Shown here one piece after another: positions 37,007 through 43,695 of a stretch of 64,000 bases of DNA; the first letter of the stretch is position 1, and each line of letters begins with the position of its first letter. Under the pieces are notes generated by a model. It saw only the letters and a program-made list of their open reading frames with translations. It ran no database searches and had not been told where the DNA came from. The stretch lies in the NCBI RefSeq assembly GCF_900109365.1, contig NZ_FNZR01000001.1:310001-374000 (forward strand), read 5' to 3'. Source of the stretch: Parapedobacter koreensis. Its GTDB lineage: Bacteria > Bacteroidota > Bacteroidia > Sphingobacteriales > Sphingobacteriaceae. A program made the position numbers and the translations under genes.

Positions 37007-37039
37007 TTTGGAAAATCTTTGGAAAATCTTTGGAAAATC
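37007..37039. repeat. Three perfect 11-bp tandem repeats before the recombinase gene
   Basis: TTTGGAAAATC occurs at 37007, 37018 and 37029 without mismatch. The 11-bp phase puts each copy on the same helix face. It lies between the recombinase and the small upstream gene, where a promoter or an accessory recombination site would be. Confidence 0.85.
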
Positions 37040-37040
37040 A

Positions 37041-37211
37041 TCAATTTTCATCTTCAGAAAGGTATTCCTTGACCACTAATTTAGCCAAAATATACATGAA
37101 ATCCAAGATTTTTTTCGCTTGATTTTCATCAACTTGCAAGCCGTTTTTATGCAAAATTTGCATTGCCCGCTCGGGTGAAACGTTCCGTTTTTCGAAGTGT
37201 TTGCCATTCAT
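37041..37211 (-). CDS. Small conserved ICE protein (56 aa)
   Basis: The frame encodes MNGKHFEKRNVSPERAMQIL... ending in YLSEDEN. The pattern SPERAMQILHKNGLQVDENQ followed by AKKILDFMYILAKLVVKEYL is typical of a tiny family found beside Bacteroidota mobile elements and often mislabelled as a PTS subunit. It is a predicted two-helix protein, perhaps DNA-binding or an excision factor. It precedes the recombinase by 71 bp on the same strand. Confidence 0.7.
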   Translation of the reverse strand: MNGKHFEKRNVSPERAMQILHKNGLQVDENQAKKILDFMYILAKLVVKEYLSEDEN

Positions 37212-37256
37212 CCGTTTGCCCTGTTTTAATTACAATAGTGGGCAGACCAGCTCGGA

Positions 37257-37289
37257 ATTATTAGGGACTTTTAGGTACTCCCTAATAAT
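37257..37289. repeat. Perfect 11-bp inverted repeat
   Basis: ATTATTAGGGA (37257-37267) and TCCCTAATAAT (37279-37289) are separated by 11 bases. It lies between two small minus-strand genes in a gap full of repeats. Confidence 0.75.
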
Positions 37290-37330
37290 AAAAATTCGGG
37301 GGTTTGAGAATGTGTTAAACAGCTATTAAA

Positions 37331-37418
37331 TCACTCTTAAAAGGCTCTTAAACCGCTCTTAGCGCGCGGCAAAAAATAGCCATTTAAGGCCGTTTTTAGC
37401 CGTTTTGAGGCACTTTTA
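37331..37418. repeat. Degenerate 11-bp phased repeat array
   Basis: Eight units keep an exact 11-base register. The first three share CTCTTA (TCACTCTTAAA, AGGCTCTTAAA, CCGCTCTTAGC). Units at 37386, 37397 and 37408 share a GCCGTTTT/GCACTTTT core. Such helix-phased arrays are typical of iterons or protein-binding arrays. Confidence 0.55.
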
Positions 37419-37454
37419 GGCTTCCAATGAAGGAATGTTTATTTTGGGAAAACA

Positions 37455-37488
37455 CCCCTTAAAACGGCTTAAAATGCGTTTTAAGGGG
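37455..37488. repeat. Perfect 12-bp inverted repeat
   Basis: CCCCTTAAAACG (37455-37466) and CGTTTTAAGGGG (37477-37488) flank GCTTAAAATG. It lies 15 bases after the stop of the small gene at 37503 and may end its transcript or be part of the repeat region. Confidence 0.75.
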
Positions 37489-37502
37489 ATGTGGAATTTG
37501 TC

Positions 37503-37883
37503 TTAATTTTCTAAATATAGCAACGCTATTGCTAATTTAAACTTCTTGTTTTTACATTCAGTTCTTGCCCACCGTAATAGACACTGAATGACAAACGCGC
37601 CCTTTATCCCATAGAAAAGCTCTGCGGAAAATGTACCGCTAAACTTCAACAATCCCATGTAATGTAGCGTTATCGTTTCCTCAACCTGTTCCCCCAATCC
37701 CTGCCAATATTCAAAGGTCATTATTGCTCGATTACTCCAGCCTTTGCTGTGCTTGTCAGGATTAAATTTCAAGTCCTCGCAATACCTTGAAATGTAATCC
37801 AAAAGAGGCTTTATTTCATTTGGGAAAAGGTCGTGTAACAACTTCGCCTTGTCCATATCCGTTAATTTTTCTAATGCTTTCAT
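37503..37883 (-). CDS. ICE protein of unknown function, paralogue A
   Basis: Start at ATG 37883 gives 126 residues beginning MKALEKLTDMDKAKLLHDLFPNE, matching its neighbour at 37972 (MNALNQLTNTEKLRLLHDLFPNE). Both end with a KNKKFKLAIALL/ENRKFKLAVDML motif and look all-helical. No known domain was recognised. The frame reaches 37928 only by reading through a hairpin. The pair arose by tandem duplication and then diverged strongly. Confidence 0.75.
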   Translation of the reverse strand: MKALEKLTDMDKAKLLHDLFPNEIKPLLDYISRYCEDLKFNPDKHSKGWSNRAIMTFEYWQGLGEQVEETITLHYMGLLKFSGTFSAELFYGIKGAFVIQCLLRWARTECKNKKFKLAIALLYLEN

Positions 37884-37900
37884 TTTAATGAATTTTAGGG

Positions 37901-37926
37901 GGTAGGCAGTCAATAGGCTGCCTACC
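37901..37926 (-). repeat. Leader hairpin of paralogue A
   Basis: GGTAGGCAG (37901-37909) and CTGCCTACC (37918-37926) form a perfect 9-bp stem 17 bases before the start. The bases just beyond (AACCATCAATT) match the end of the DUF3560 gene, a relic of the duplication. Confidence 0.8.
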
Positions 37927-37971
37927 ATGTTTAACCATCAATTCGTATTAACCAATCTTCTGTTAACAGTA

Positions 37972-38349
37972 TCAACCGTATGAAAAAAGCATATCTACGG
38001 CCAATTTAAACTTCCTGTTTTCACACCTGTTTTCTGCATACTTTACAATGCGGTCAATCACAAAAAATACTTCATATGCGAAACTTAGATGTTCGGAAAA
38101 TATGCGACTGCTCCTAACCATATCAAATCGCTTTTTCTTAATCAGTTTTTCGGTCTGTTGCGATAAGTGCATCCATGTTTCAAAAGTGAAATCGTTTGAA
38201 TCCCATGCTTCTTTATACTTTGCCGCGTTTTCTTTAAAAGCCGTACAGAAGCCCAAAATATCATCCAATAATTCGGGTATTTCATTCGGGAAAAGGTCAT
38301 GCAAAAGCCTTAGCTTTTCCGTGTTCGTCAATTGATTCAATGCGTTCAT
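37972..38349 (-). CDS. ICE protein of unknown function, paralogue B
   Basis: The 125-residue helical protein is a paralogue of the gene at 37503: the N-termini share LLHDLFPNEI and the C-termini share a KFKLAV motif. No catalytic or DNA-binding motif is evident. It follows the DUF3560 gene with a similar hairpin in front. Confidence 0.75.
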   Translation of the reverse strand: MNALNQLTNTEKLRLLHDLFPNEIPELLDDILGFCTAFKENAAKYKEAWDSNDFTFETWMHLSQQTEKLIKKKRFDMVRSSRIFSEHLSFAYEVFFVIDRIVKYAENRCENRKFKLAVDMLFSYG

Positions 38350-38367
38350 TTTTCAAAGTTATTAAGG

Positions 38368-38389
38368 GTAGGCAGCCTTAGCTGCCTAC
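38368..38389 (-). repeat. Leader hairpin of paralogue B
   Basis: GTAGGCAGC (38368-38376), loop CTTA, GCTGCCTAC (38381-38389): a perfect stem 18 bases before the start and the counterpart of the hairpin at 37901. Confidence 0.8.
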
Positions 38390-38401
38390 AAAGTTCAACC
38401 A

Positions 38402-39187
38402 TCAATTATCATTAGCCAGTCCCTCGGCTATCTGCTTTGCGATGTAAAGCGCCCAGTTTGATATATGCCGTTGCCAAGCGCCCTCATTCGGTGACCACCG
38501 GAAACCGTTCGACTTTAGTTGCTTCCTGACCTCTGCACTCGGCTTGCCATCGAAAACCATTTGCAAGCGGTTGGCTCCCAAATTTTCAACAATACGGACA
38601 CCGTTTATTGTCTTGTCAAACGGCTGCCGCTCCTGTAGCTTCCGTAATTGCTCAATGCGCTGTTTGATACGCCTGATGTTCGCATTGTTGTTGCTTAGCT
38701 TGTAATGGGCAAAACCGATTTCCCCCATTACATCGGGCGTGTTAATTTCTTGCCAAAGCTTTTCGGAAGCATGGGGCAGTGAAAAAAAGCCTTCTTTATC
38801 CTTTTTCTTTAGGCATTTATTGGCTGCCTTCATAAATTCCTGTGATTCCTGCAACTCTCTAAGTCTCGCTTCCAACTTCTGCAAAGCATCGGGGTCATCC
38901 GAAAAGATGTCGGTATTGGTTTCTATGGTTTCTGCCTTTTCCTCGTAATACTTCGCTTTGTCCTGTTTCTCGAATGACTTACCAAAGGTATTGTGTATTT
39001 TATCCCTAAAATTGCGGTCCCTTTTTTCAGAATGGTGACCTACTAAAATGGGTTGCCCAAATGGGATAACGCTGGCCATTTCCGTTGCACTTTTATAAAG
39101 GCTTTCGGCTTCCTGTTCGTTCTTTTTCGCTCGGTTCTTTGCGTTCTCTATGCGCTTTTGCCTACGTTGTTCAAAATCGTGTTTCAT
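38402..39187 (-). CDS. DUF3560-type mobile-element protein
   Basis: The 261-residue protein starts with a highly charged coiled region (MKHDFEQRRQKRIENAKNRA). The DUF3560 core follows (SVIPFGQPILVGHHSEKRDR), then a long helical stretch and a C-terminal segment, PSAEVRKQLKSNGFRWSPNE, found on many plasmid and ICE proteins. Role unknown; usually linked with element maintenance genes. It is 53 bp downstream of the DUF932 gene. Confidence 0.8.
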   Translation of the reverse strand: MKHDFEQRRQKRIENAKNRAKKNEQEAESLYKSATEMASVIPFGQPILVGHHSEKRDRNFRDKIHNTFGKSFEKQDKAKYYEEKAETIETNTDIFSDDPDALQKLEARLRELQESQEFMKAANKCLKKKDKEGFFSLPHASEKLWQEINTPDVMGEIGFAHYKLSNNNANIRRIKQRIEQLRKLQERQPFDKTINGVRIVENLGANRLQMVFDGKPSAEVRKQLKSNGFRWSPNEGAWQRHISNWALYIAKQIAEGLANDN

Positions 39188-39240
39188 GATATAAATGCGC
39201 CCTTTGTGCTGTTGCGCCTCCGCTTAGTTAATAATCTCAA

Positions 39241-40311
39241 TTAATTCAACTCTAATGCTTTTGCTCCGAAACGCGCAAAATCGCTGCATAGCTGAAATGC
39301 CTTTTCCGATTTCTGCAATGCATTTCCACCCATGATGGAATTAAATTTGGCCTCGCCGTCCCTGTATTTCCTGACGTTCTGAAAATATCCGGTAACGCCA
39401 TTGAAAGCACCGTAAAGCGTACCGCTTGTGCTTTTGTCCTGTTGGGTGGGGTTACCCATTGCATACTCATACGCACATTCCACCATGTTTTTATACTTGC
39501 TGGAAAGCTCGTCATCGTTGCCGTTCTGCAATGCCTGTATTGTTTCCTTGTTGGGGTGAGCCATCGCGATTTGTATGAGGCGTTTTACTGCGGGGTCGGT
39601 AATGCGTACCCTTGTCCAATGGTTGAAAACTTCCTCCAAATCTTCTGCAAGCTTGTGGGTAATGCCTAACAGCTTGTGCGCTTCGTTCAATCGCTCCAAC
39701 ACATTGGAAGTATGCCGGATTTTCACGCTTTTAACCGTCCCGTATAATGCAGCATTGAGTGTATTATTACATACCACTCGGATAGGTGTAAATGCTGCCG
39801 TCATGCATCCCAAGCCATCATGTGAGGTCGTCAGAAGCAGATATTGCTCTATCAAATCTTTACGTCCCACACGTAAGAAGTCGGGTAATTTAGCGGTGAT
39901 AAATACCCTTTCACCGTTGCCCAATGCTCCTGCCGTTTCGTACTTTATACCTCCTTTGCTTCCAACCAGATTGTCAAAGAATGCAAATGCTTCGGTATTC
40001 TGCACAATTCCGTAGTTCTTGCGCACCACTCCTAAAGCCTGGTCTGTGTCGGTGCGTACCGTGGCGTAATAATTCGGTACTTCTATTTCAGGGATGATAA
40101 TTTCCGTATCGGGGTTACCTGCATTGTTTTCACTGTCGAACGTGAATAGCTTACGTTTTTCAACGGTGTAATCCAATCCGGCAAAGCGGATAGCTTCCTC
40201 ACTCGTGGGATACTCCTCTACGATCTGTCCCAGCCCATGCCAAGCCTTTTCCTTTACGCTGAAAAAACTATGTTTCTTGGTCAACTCATTATAATTTATG
40301 TTATGTGCCAT
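39241..40311 (-). CDS. DUF932 phage/plasmid-like protein
   Basis: The 356-residue protein matches the DUF932 (TIGR03299) family by KAWHGLGQIVEEYPTSEEAI, YYATVRTDTDQALGVV and GVVRKNYGIVQNTEAFAFFD. These proteins are common on phages, plasmids and ICEs; the function is not established. It overlaps the small gene at 40301 by 11 bp, so both are translated from one mRNA. Confidence 0.88.
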   Translation of the reverse strand: MAHNINYNELTKKHSFFSVKEKAWHGLGQIVEEYPTSEEAIRFAGLDYTVEKRKLFTFDSENNAGNPDTEIIIPEIEVPNYYATVRTDTDQALGVVRKNYGIVQNTEAFAFFDNLVGSKGGIKYETAGALGNGERVFITAKLPDFLRVGRKDLIEQYLLLTTSHDGLGCMTAAFTPIRVVCNNTLNAALYGTVKSVKIRHTSNVLERLNEAHKLLGITHKLAEDLEEVFNHWTRVRITDPAVKRLIQIAMAHPNKETIQALQNGNDDELSSKYKNMVECAYEYAMGNPTQQDKSTSGTLYGAFNGVTGYFQNVRKYRDGEAKFNSIMGGNALQKSEKAFQLCSDFARFGAKALELN

Positions 40312-40495
40312 GTTTTTTAATTTTAGTGTTCCTTACTCTTGTTAGTAAAATCTCCGTTTCCAAAACCGTAACCTTACCTGTGTTACTCACCGAACAGATT
40401 GCCGATGTCTCAACCTCGTGGACGGTTTCGCTAATGTCTTGGTGTTCGGACTGCACTACAGCCCGCACCATCAGATAAAGCGTTTCGTACTTCAT
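40301..40495 (-). CDS. Small conserved ICE protein (64 aa)
   Basis: The 64-residue protein (MKYETLYLMVRAVVQSEHQ...) has a helical N-terminus and a short strand pattern GKVTVLETEIL. It overlaps the DUF932 start by 11 bp in a different frame, as translationally coupled genes do. Similar small genes precede DUF932 genes on related elements. Function unknown. Confidence 0.65.
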   Translation of the reverse strand: MKYETLYLMVRAVVQSEHQDISETVHEVETSAICSVSNTGKVTVLETEILLTRVRNTKIKKHGT

Positions 40496-40512
40496 GCTTC
40501 GGTATTTATGTG

Positions 40513-40544
40513 AAAAAATGCCCCTGCAACGCTGTGCAGGGGCA
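40513..40544 (-). terminator. Terminator of the 40553 gene
   Basis: TGCCCCTGCA (40519-40528) and TGCAGGGGCA (40535-40544) form a perfect 10-bp stem with a 6-base loop. On the minus strand it is followed by TTTTTT. Confidence 0.85.
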
Positions 40545-40552
40545 GACTGTCA

Positions 40553-41110
40553 TTACTGAGGAAAACGGATTTCCCCTTCGATTTCTGCAAGTTTATCATC
40601 ACAGAGTGATTTGACATACCGCGTCACTGCATTGATGAGGAATGGATTTTTGGTAGAAAATTCCCCACCGTGGTCGTCCTCGATGGACAACTGGCAACCT
40701 TGGAAATGGTCTACCCCTGCTTCCTCGGTTTCGTCCAACTGCTCAATCTCAAATGCATCCAGTTCCTCGATAGTAGCAATAAGTTTGTCGCGTTGCAGCT
40801 TTTTACGGTGCAAGTTCTCAACCCATTTAATGGTTTCGTCCAAATTCTTGGATGGGGGCAGGTCGGCCAGCATTTCCCTAAGTTCCGCTTTTGTGGGTTC
40901 GGGCTTTTGGACAGACTCAACGACTTTAGCCGTTTCCGGTGTGTGGGGCGCGGCTGCCTTTCCGTTTGTTTTGGCTGTTTTGCCGTTGGCTGCTGCACCT
41001 TTTCCATTGGTTACCCTTGCTGCGGCTTTTGTTTCTGCTGCCTTTACATCCGTGTTGTTTACTCCGTTCTTTGATTCGATGGCCTTGTTGGCCGTTTCTA
41101 CTGTTTTCAT
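40553..41110 (-). CDS. ICE protein with alanine/lysine-rich N-terminus
   Basis: The 185-residue protein has a low-complexity N-terminal third rich in K, A, T, N and G (NGKGAAANGKTAKTNGKAA), resembling histone-like tails. A helical middle (TKAELREMLADLPPSKNLDE) and an acidic C-terminal domain (QLDETEEAGVDHFQGCQL) follow. It may bind DNA with its tail; no family was recognised. It has its own terminator and a 473-base structured region upstream. Confidence 0.7.
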   Translation of the reverse strand: MKTVETANKAIESKNGVNNTDVKAAETKAAARVTNGKGAAANGKTAKTNGKAAAPHTPETAKVVESVQKPEPTKAELREMLADLPPSKNLDETIKWVENLHRKKLQRDKLIATIEELDAFEIEQLDETEEAGVDHFQGCQLSIEDDHGGEFSTKNPFLINAVTRYVKSLCDDKLAEIEGEIRFPQ

Positions 41111-41160
41111 GATAATTCACTTTTTTGATAAAAATTACTTCGTTTAATCCTTTTGCGTTT

Positions 41161-41193
41161 GCCCCCCCAAACAGGGGAGCAAAACGGGGGGGC
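41161..41193. repeat. 8-bp GC inverted repeat upstream of the 40553 gene
   Basis: GCCCCCCC (41161-41168) and GGGGGGGC (41186-41193) enclose 17 bases. On the plus strand it is followed by TTTATTCTTTT. It may terminate plus-strand transcription or structure the leader of the gene at 40553. Confidence 0.6.
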
Positions 41194-41273
41194 TTTATTC
41201 TTTTCCATCAGCCAAAATTTTTAAGAGCGATTCCCTCAAAACCGTCTCGGCAGTAGCCTCGCCGGCTTTTGAT

Positions 41274-41412
41274 AAACACCCCCCTTAAACACCCCCCTCA
41301 AAGGCAAGGCTTTTCGGGAAAAAATACCTCGCGAGCGAAAGCGAGCAGGGAAGATTTTTTCCCGAAAACCAGCGGAACGAAGTGGAGCCGCCTTGCAGTG
41401 AGGGGGGTGTTT
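41274..41412. repeat. Three-tier nested hairpin with duplicated 5' arm
   Basis: Outer arms AAACACCCCCCTCA (41287-41300) and TGAGGGGGGTGTTT (41399-41412) pair perfectly over 14 bp. Next GCAAGGC (41304-41310) pairs with GCCTTGC (41390-41396). Then TTTTCGGGAAAAAAT (41311-41325) pairs perfectly with ATTTTTTCCCGAAAA (41354-41368). CTCGC/GCGAG closes the tip. A second copy of the outer arm (41274-41286, one base different) could swap in. A strong structure, but of unknown role. Confidence 0.85.
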
Positions 41413-41491
41413 TTAATAAATTTGTTTGGCAAAAGCCGATGAGTCTGAGGTACTGTCTTAGGTAGGTGGTAGTCGGTCTTGTATTTGGGAT

Positions 41492-41524
41492 GAAAAAACT
41501 AAAGCTGACTAATGCCAGCTTTAG
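41492..41524 (-). terminator. Terminator of the 41584 lipoprotein gene
   Basis: CTAAAGCTG (41499-41507) and CAGCTTTAG (41516-41524) form a perfect 9-bp stem, followed on the minus strand by TTTTTTCA. Confidence 0.8.
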
Positions 41525-41583
41525 GATTTGGATGGTGGAAAACGGTTAGAGTTTCGGTATTATTGATGTTGGTAAGTGGTCAT

Positions 41584-42030
41584 CTATGGGATTTTGTTAT
41601 AGGTTTTTTCCGTTCCGTCATTCAGCGGCCAACTTAGGGTGCCTTCATCCAAGGAGACAGGAATGACGGTTACGCTTCCGTCCATCGGTTCGGTGATGCG
41701 GAGCGTGGTGTCGCTTGCCTGTAATTCGGCTACTTGGGTTCTTCCTTTTCCGTAGTCATTCCAAACACCCGCTACCTTGTTTTTGTTGGGCCGCTGGGGG
41801 TCATCTTTCTTGGCTGCCGACCACCGCGCGATTATGGTCACATCCAGCCTGCCGTCATCGGTGGGCTTTATTTCCAGCGTATCCCTGAAATGGTCAAACT
41901 CGTTTTCGCTCTCTGATGCGTATTTCCCGACAACCTCTTGGGTAAGGTCTGATTTATCGGGACTTGATGAACATCCGTTTAGTAAGCCAAACGAAATGCC
42001 TGCGACGGTGATAATTGATATGGATTTCAT
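41584..42030 (-). CDS. ICE-encoded lipoprotein
   Basis: The 148-residue protein has a lipoprotein signal (MKSISIITVAGISFGLLNGC). The mature part looks like a small beta-rich domain (FRDTLEIKPTDDGRLDVTII, TLSWPLNDGTEKTYNKI), as in lipocalin-like Bacteroidota lipoproteins. A strong AAAGGAGG lies just before the start, unusual for this phylum. It is single, between two terminators. Function unknown; entry exclusion or cell-surface roles are only guesses. Confidence 0.72.
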   Translation of the reverse strand: MKSISIITVAGISFGLLNGCSSSPDKSDLTQEVVGKYASESENEFDHFRDTLEIKPTDDGRLDVTIIARWSAAKKDDPQRPNKNKVAGVWNDYGKGRTQVAELQASDTTLRITEPMDGSVTVIPVSLDEGTLSWPLNDGTEKTYNKIP

Positions 42031-42084
42031 GGGAATCCTCCTTTCATATGGTGATTATCACAAAATTAGCGATTTGGCCGGGAA

Positions 42085-42117
42085 CAAAAAAAGCCCGATA
42101 CGCTTTCATATCGGGCT
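42085..42117 (-). terminator. Terminator of the histone-like gene
   Basis: AGCCCGATA (42092-42100) and TATCGGGCT (42109-42117) form a 9-bp stem; seven T follow on the minus strand. Confidence 0.85.
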
Positions 42118-42136
42118 AACAGGATTTGGGACAGGG

Positions 42137-42313
42137 TTATTTGGCGCTTTTCTTGGCCGTTACCTCATTCCGGATGGACTGTGCAAGTGTCTTGGCTTCC
42201 TGCATGGCTTTCCTGACGCGCGTGCCTGCTGCGGCATTGCCTTTCTCAAAGAATTTGACCGCATCGGCTTCCACCGAAGCGATGAGGTCTTTCAATTGAT
42301 TGAATGTACTCAT
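42137..42313 (-). CDS. Histone H1-like DNA-binding protein (58 aa)
   Basis: The frame reads MSTFNQLKDLIASVEADAVK and continues to NEVTAKKSAK. It has a helical lysine/alanine-rich composition and the pattern FFEKGNAAAGTRVRKAMQEA, matching the small Hc1/histone H1-like proteins of Bacteroidota. It probably coats or bends DNA and may compact the element or influence its transfer. It is monocistronic with its own terminator. Confidence 0.85.
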   Translation of the reverse strand: MSTFNQLKDLIASVEADAVKFFEKGNAAAGTRVRKAMQEAKTLAQSIRNEVTAKKSAK

Positions 42314-42392
42314 CTTGTTGTTTTTTAATCGTTTAAAAATCGGTTAAATGTGCCTTTTTTAATTTAACGTAAACAGAAAGTGTTTCTTTTGC

Positions 42393-43688
42393 TTATAAAC
42401 GCATTCCCTGTTTTTGATTTAAATCCCATTCACGCCTTAAAGGGACTGGGTTTTTAATTTCCTGCGTGTTGTTACGGTCAAAAAACTCCCTTCTCAGGGG
42501 TTGCCCCTCTTTATTTACGATATTGATGTTTTTGTAACGCGGTGCCGTTTCAATCTTGACATCGTAACGTTTTCCGTTCTTTTCGATAACCACAGGTACT
42601 TGATTGCCATCTTTAAGTAACCCAATTAATTTATTCTTTGATTCTTGGTTATCGATTCCTTTTATGTCGTATTGCGCAAGCGTTTTTTCGATATCGAAAC
42701 CATATTCGGGGTCGCGGAACTGATGGTAGCGGTATCCGTTTCCGGTGGACATGGGGTCGTCGCGGTTGATGGACACGTAGGCTTTGTATTGGTCGCCGTT
42801 CGCGGTGAGCAGGTTCTCTTTGTACAGGCTTTGTCCCTGTATGAGCTTTAACGCCTCCGGTAATGTGAAGCCCTTCCCCTCCTGGATGTAGAACGGCTGC
42901 GTGAGCGGCTTGCTGTGGTAGGTTTCACGGAAGTCCTGCGCGGTATAGATGAGCTTTGCGTCCTCTTTCCGTACAAGTACGGTGCTTTCGTTGGGTTTCG
43001 GACTGGTGCCGATGACCAATTCCCTTTCCCCCTGTTTTTTTTCGTTGAGGTATTCGATGGCCTTTGCAGGACTGATGAAGTCGCGGAATAGCTTTTTCCC
43101 GTTTTCGGGGTCTTTGGTTATGACAAAGTATTTTTGGCCTTCCGGCAGGGGATTTGCTTTGGTGAATGTCAGGTCAAACTTGTTCATGTAGTAGTTTTCG
43201 GATTGGTTCGACTGCCTCACCGGAAGATTGAGGTCGATTACACCCGTTTTGCCTTTGTATTGACCGATGTACTGGTCGGTAATGTCAAAGGCGGGAAGTC
43301 CCTTGGTCATTTTTTCTTCCAATTCCTGAATGTGAGTTGGGTCAAATTTTAGTTCGGTGAGGTATTTTTTCAAATCCTCCAGATTGTTGAGATTCATGGT
43401 GTCCTCCTTTTGTTGATGGGGCAATATGCCCGTTTGATACTTGTTTGTGATTATTTCGTCCAATTGTTTCAGTAGACGGGGAATGGTATCTACGTCAAGG
43501 TAATAAGCTTCCGCAAATCCGGCGTTTACGTAGGCGTGTGCGTCACGCTGGTGCCGGAAGCACGTGATGTCCCATGCACCTGTGATGTCTTCTTCGGTGT
43601 CGTAGACTGCCCATTTCATGCCGTTTTCCAACTGGCTGTTCAGGTACTTGGCAATATCGGGTGCGATGTCATTCCGTAAAAGTTGCAT
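42393..43688 (-). CDS. DUF3945-like ICE protein with an internal in-frame start
   Basis: The full frame encodes 431 residues. From residue 98 (MNLNNLEDLKKYLTELKF) the sequence resembles DUF3945-type proteins of Bacteroidota elements, with ENYYMNKFDLTFTKANP, KGFTLPEALKLIQGQSLYKE, KAYVSINRDDP and C-terminal PLRREFFDRN. The first 97 residues form an extra domain. A strong AGGAGG precedes the internal ATG (43395-43397), so a 334-residue short form is likely also made. It starts 7 bp after traN, so it ends the tra operon. Function unknown. Confidence 0.75.
   Translation of the reverse strand: MQLLRNDIAPDIAKYLNSQLENGMKWAVYDTEEDITGAWDITCFRHQRDAHAYVNAGFAEAYYLDVDTIPRLLKQLDEIITNKYQTGILPHQQKEDTMNLNNLEDLKKYLTELKFDPTHIQELEEKMTKGLPAFDITDQYIGQYKGKTGVIDLNLPVRQSNQSENYYMNKFDLTFTKANPLPEGQKYFVITKDPENGKKLFRDFISPAKAIEYLNEKKQGERELVIGTSPKPNESTVLVRKEDAKLIYTAQDFRETYHSKPLTQPFYIQEGKGFTLPEALKLIQGQSLYKENLLTANGDQYKAYVSINRDDPMSTGNGYRYHQFRDPEYGFDIEKTLAQYDIKGIDNQESKNKLIGLLKDGNQVPVVIEKNGKRYDVKIETAPRYKNINIVNKEGQPLRREFFDRNNTQEIKNPVPLRREWDLNQKQGMRL
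43395..43408 (-). promoter_or_regulatory. Internal ribosome binding site and start codon
   Basis: On the minus strand AAAAGGAGGACACCATG places AGGAGG (43403-43408) five bases before ATG (43395-43397), inside and in frame with the 431-codon gene. Confidence 0.65.
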
Positions 43689-43695
43689 GGCGTAT

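Larger units (their letters stand above)
41111..41583. other. 473-base non-coding region with large structures
   Basis: No gene was found here. The region contains a GC-rich inverted repeat (41161-41193), a tandem 13-mer and a three-tier hairpin (41274-41412), and the terminator of the lipoprotein gene (41492-41524). Such a dense layout suggests an oriT, a replication site or a structured RNA. Confidence 0.6.

Noticed and set aside
37041-37211. PTS sugar transporter subunit label for the 56-aa protein
   Set aside because: No membrane helix, no phosphorylation histidine or cysteine and a genomic context of mobile DNA.
40611-41147. 178-codon plus-strand frame with hydrophobic stretches
   Set aside because: Antisense to the low-complexity ICE gene at 40553; the hydrophobic stretches come from lysine/alanine codons read in reverse.
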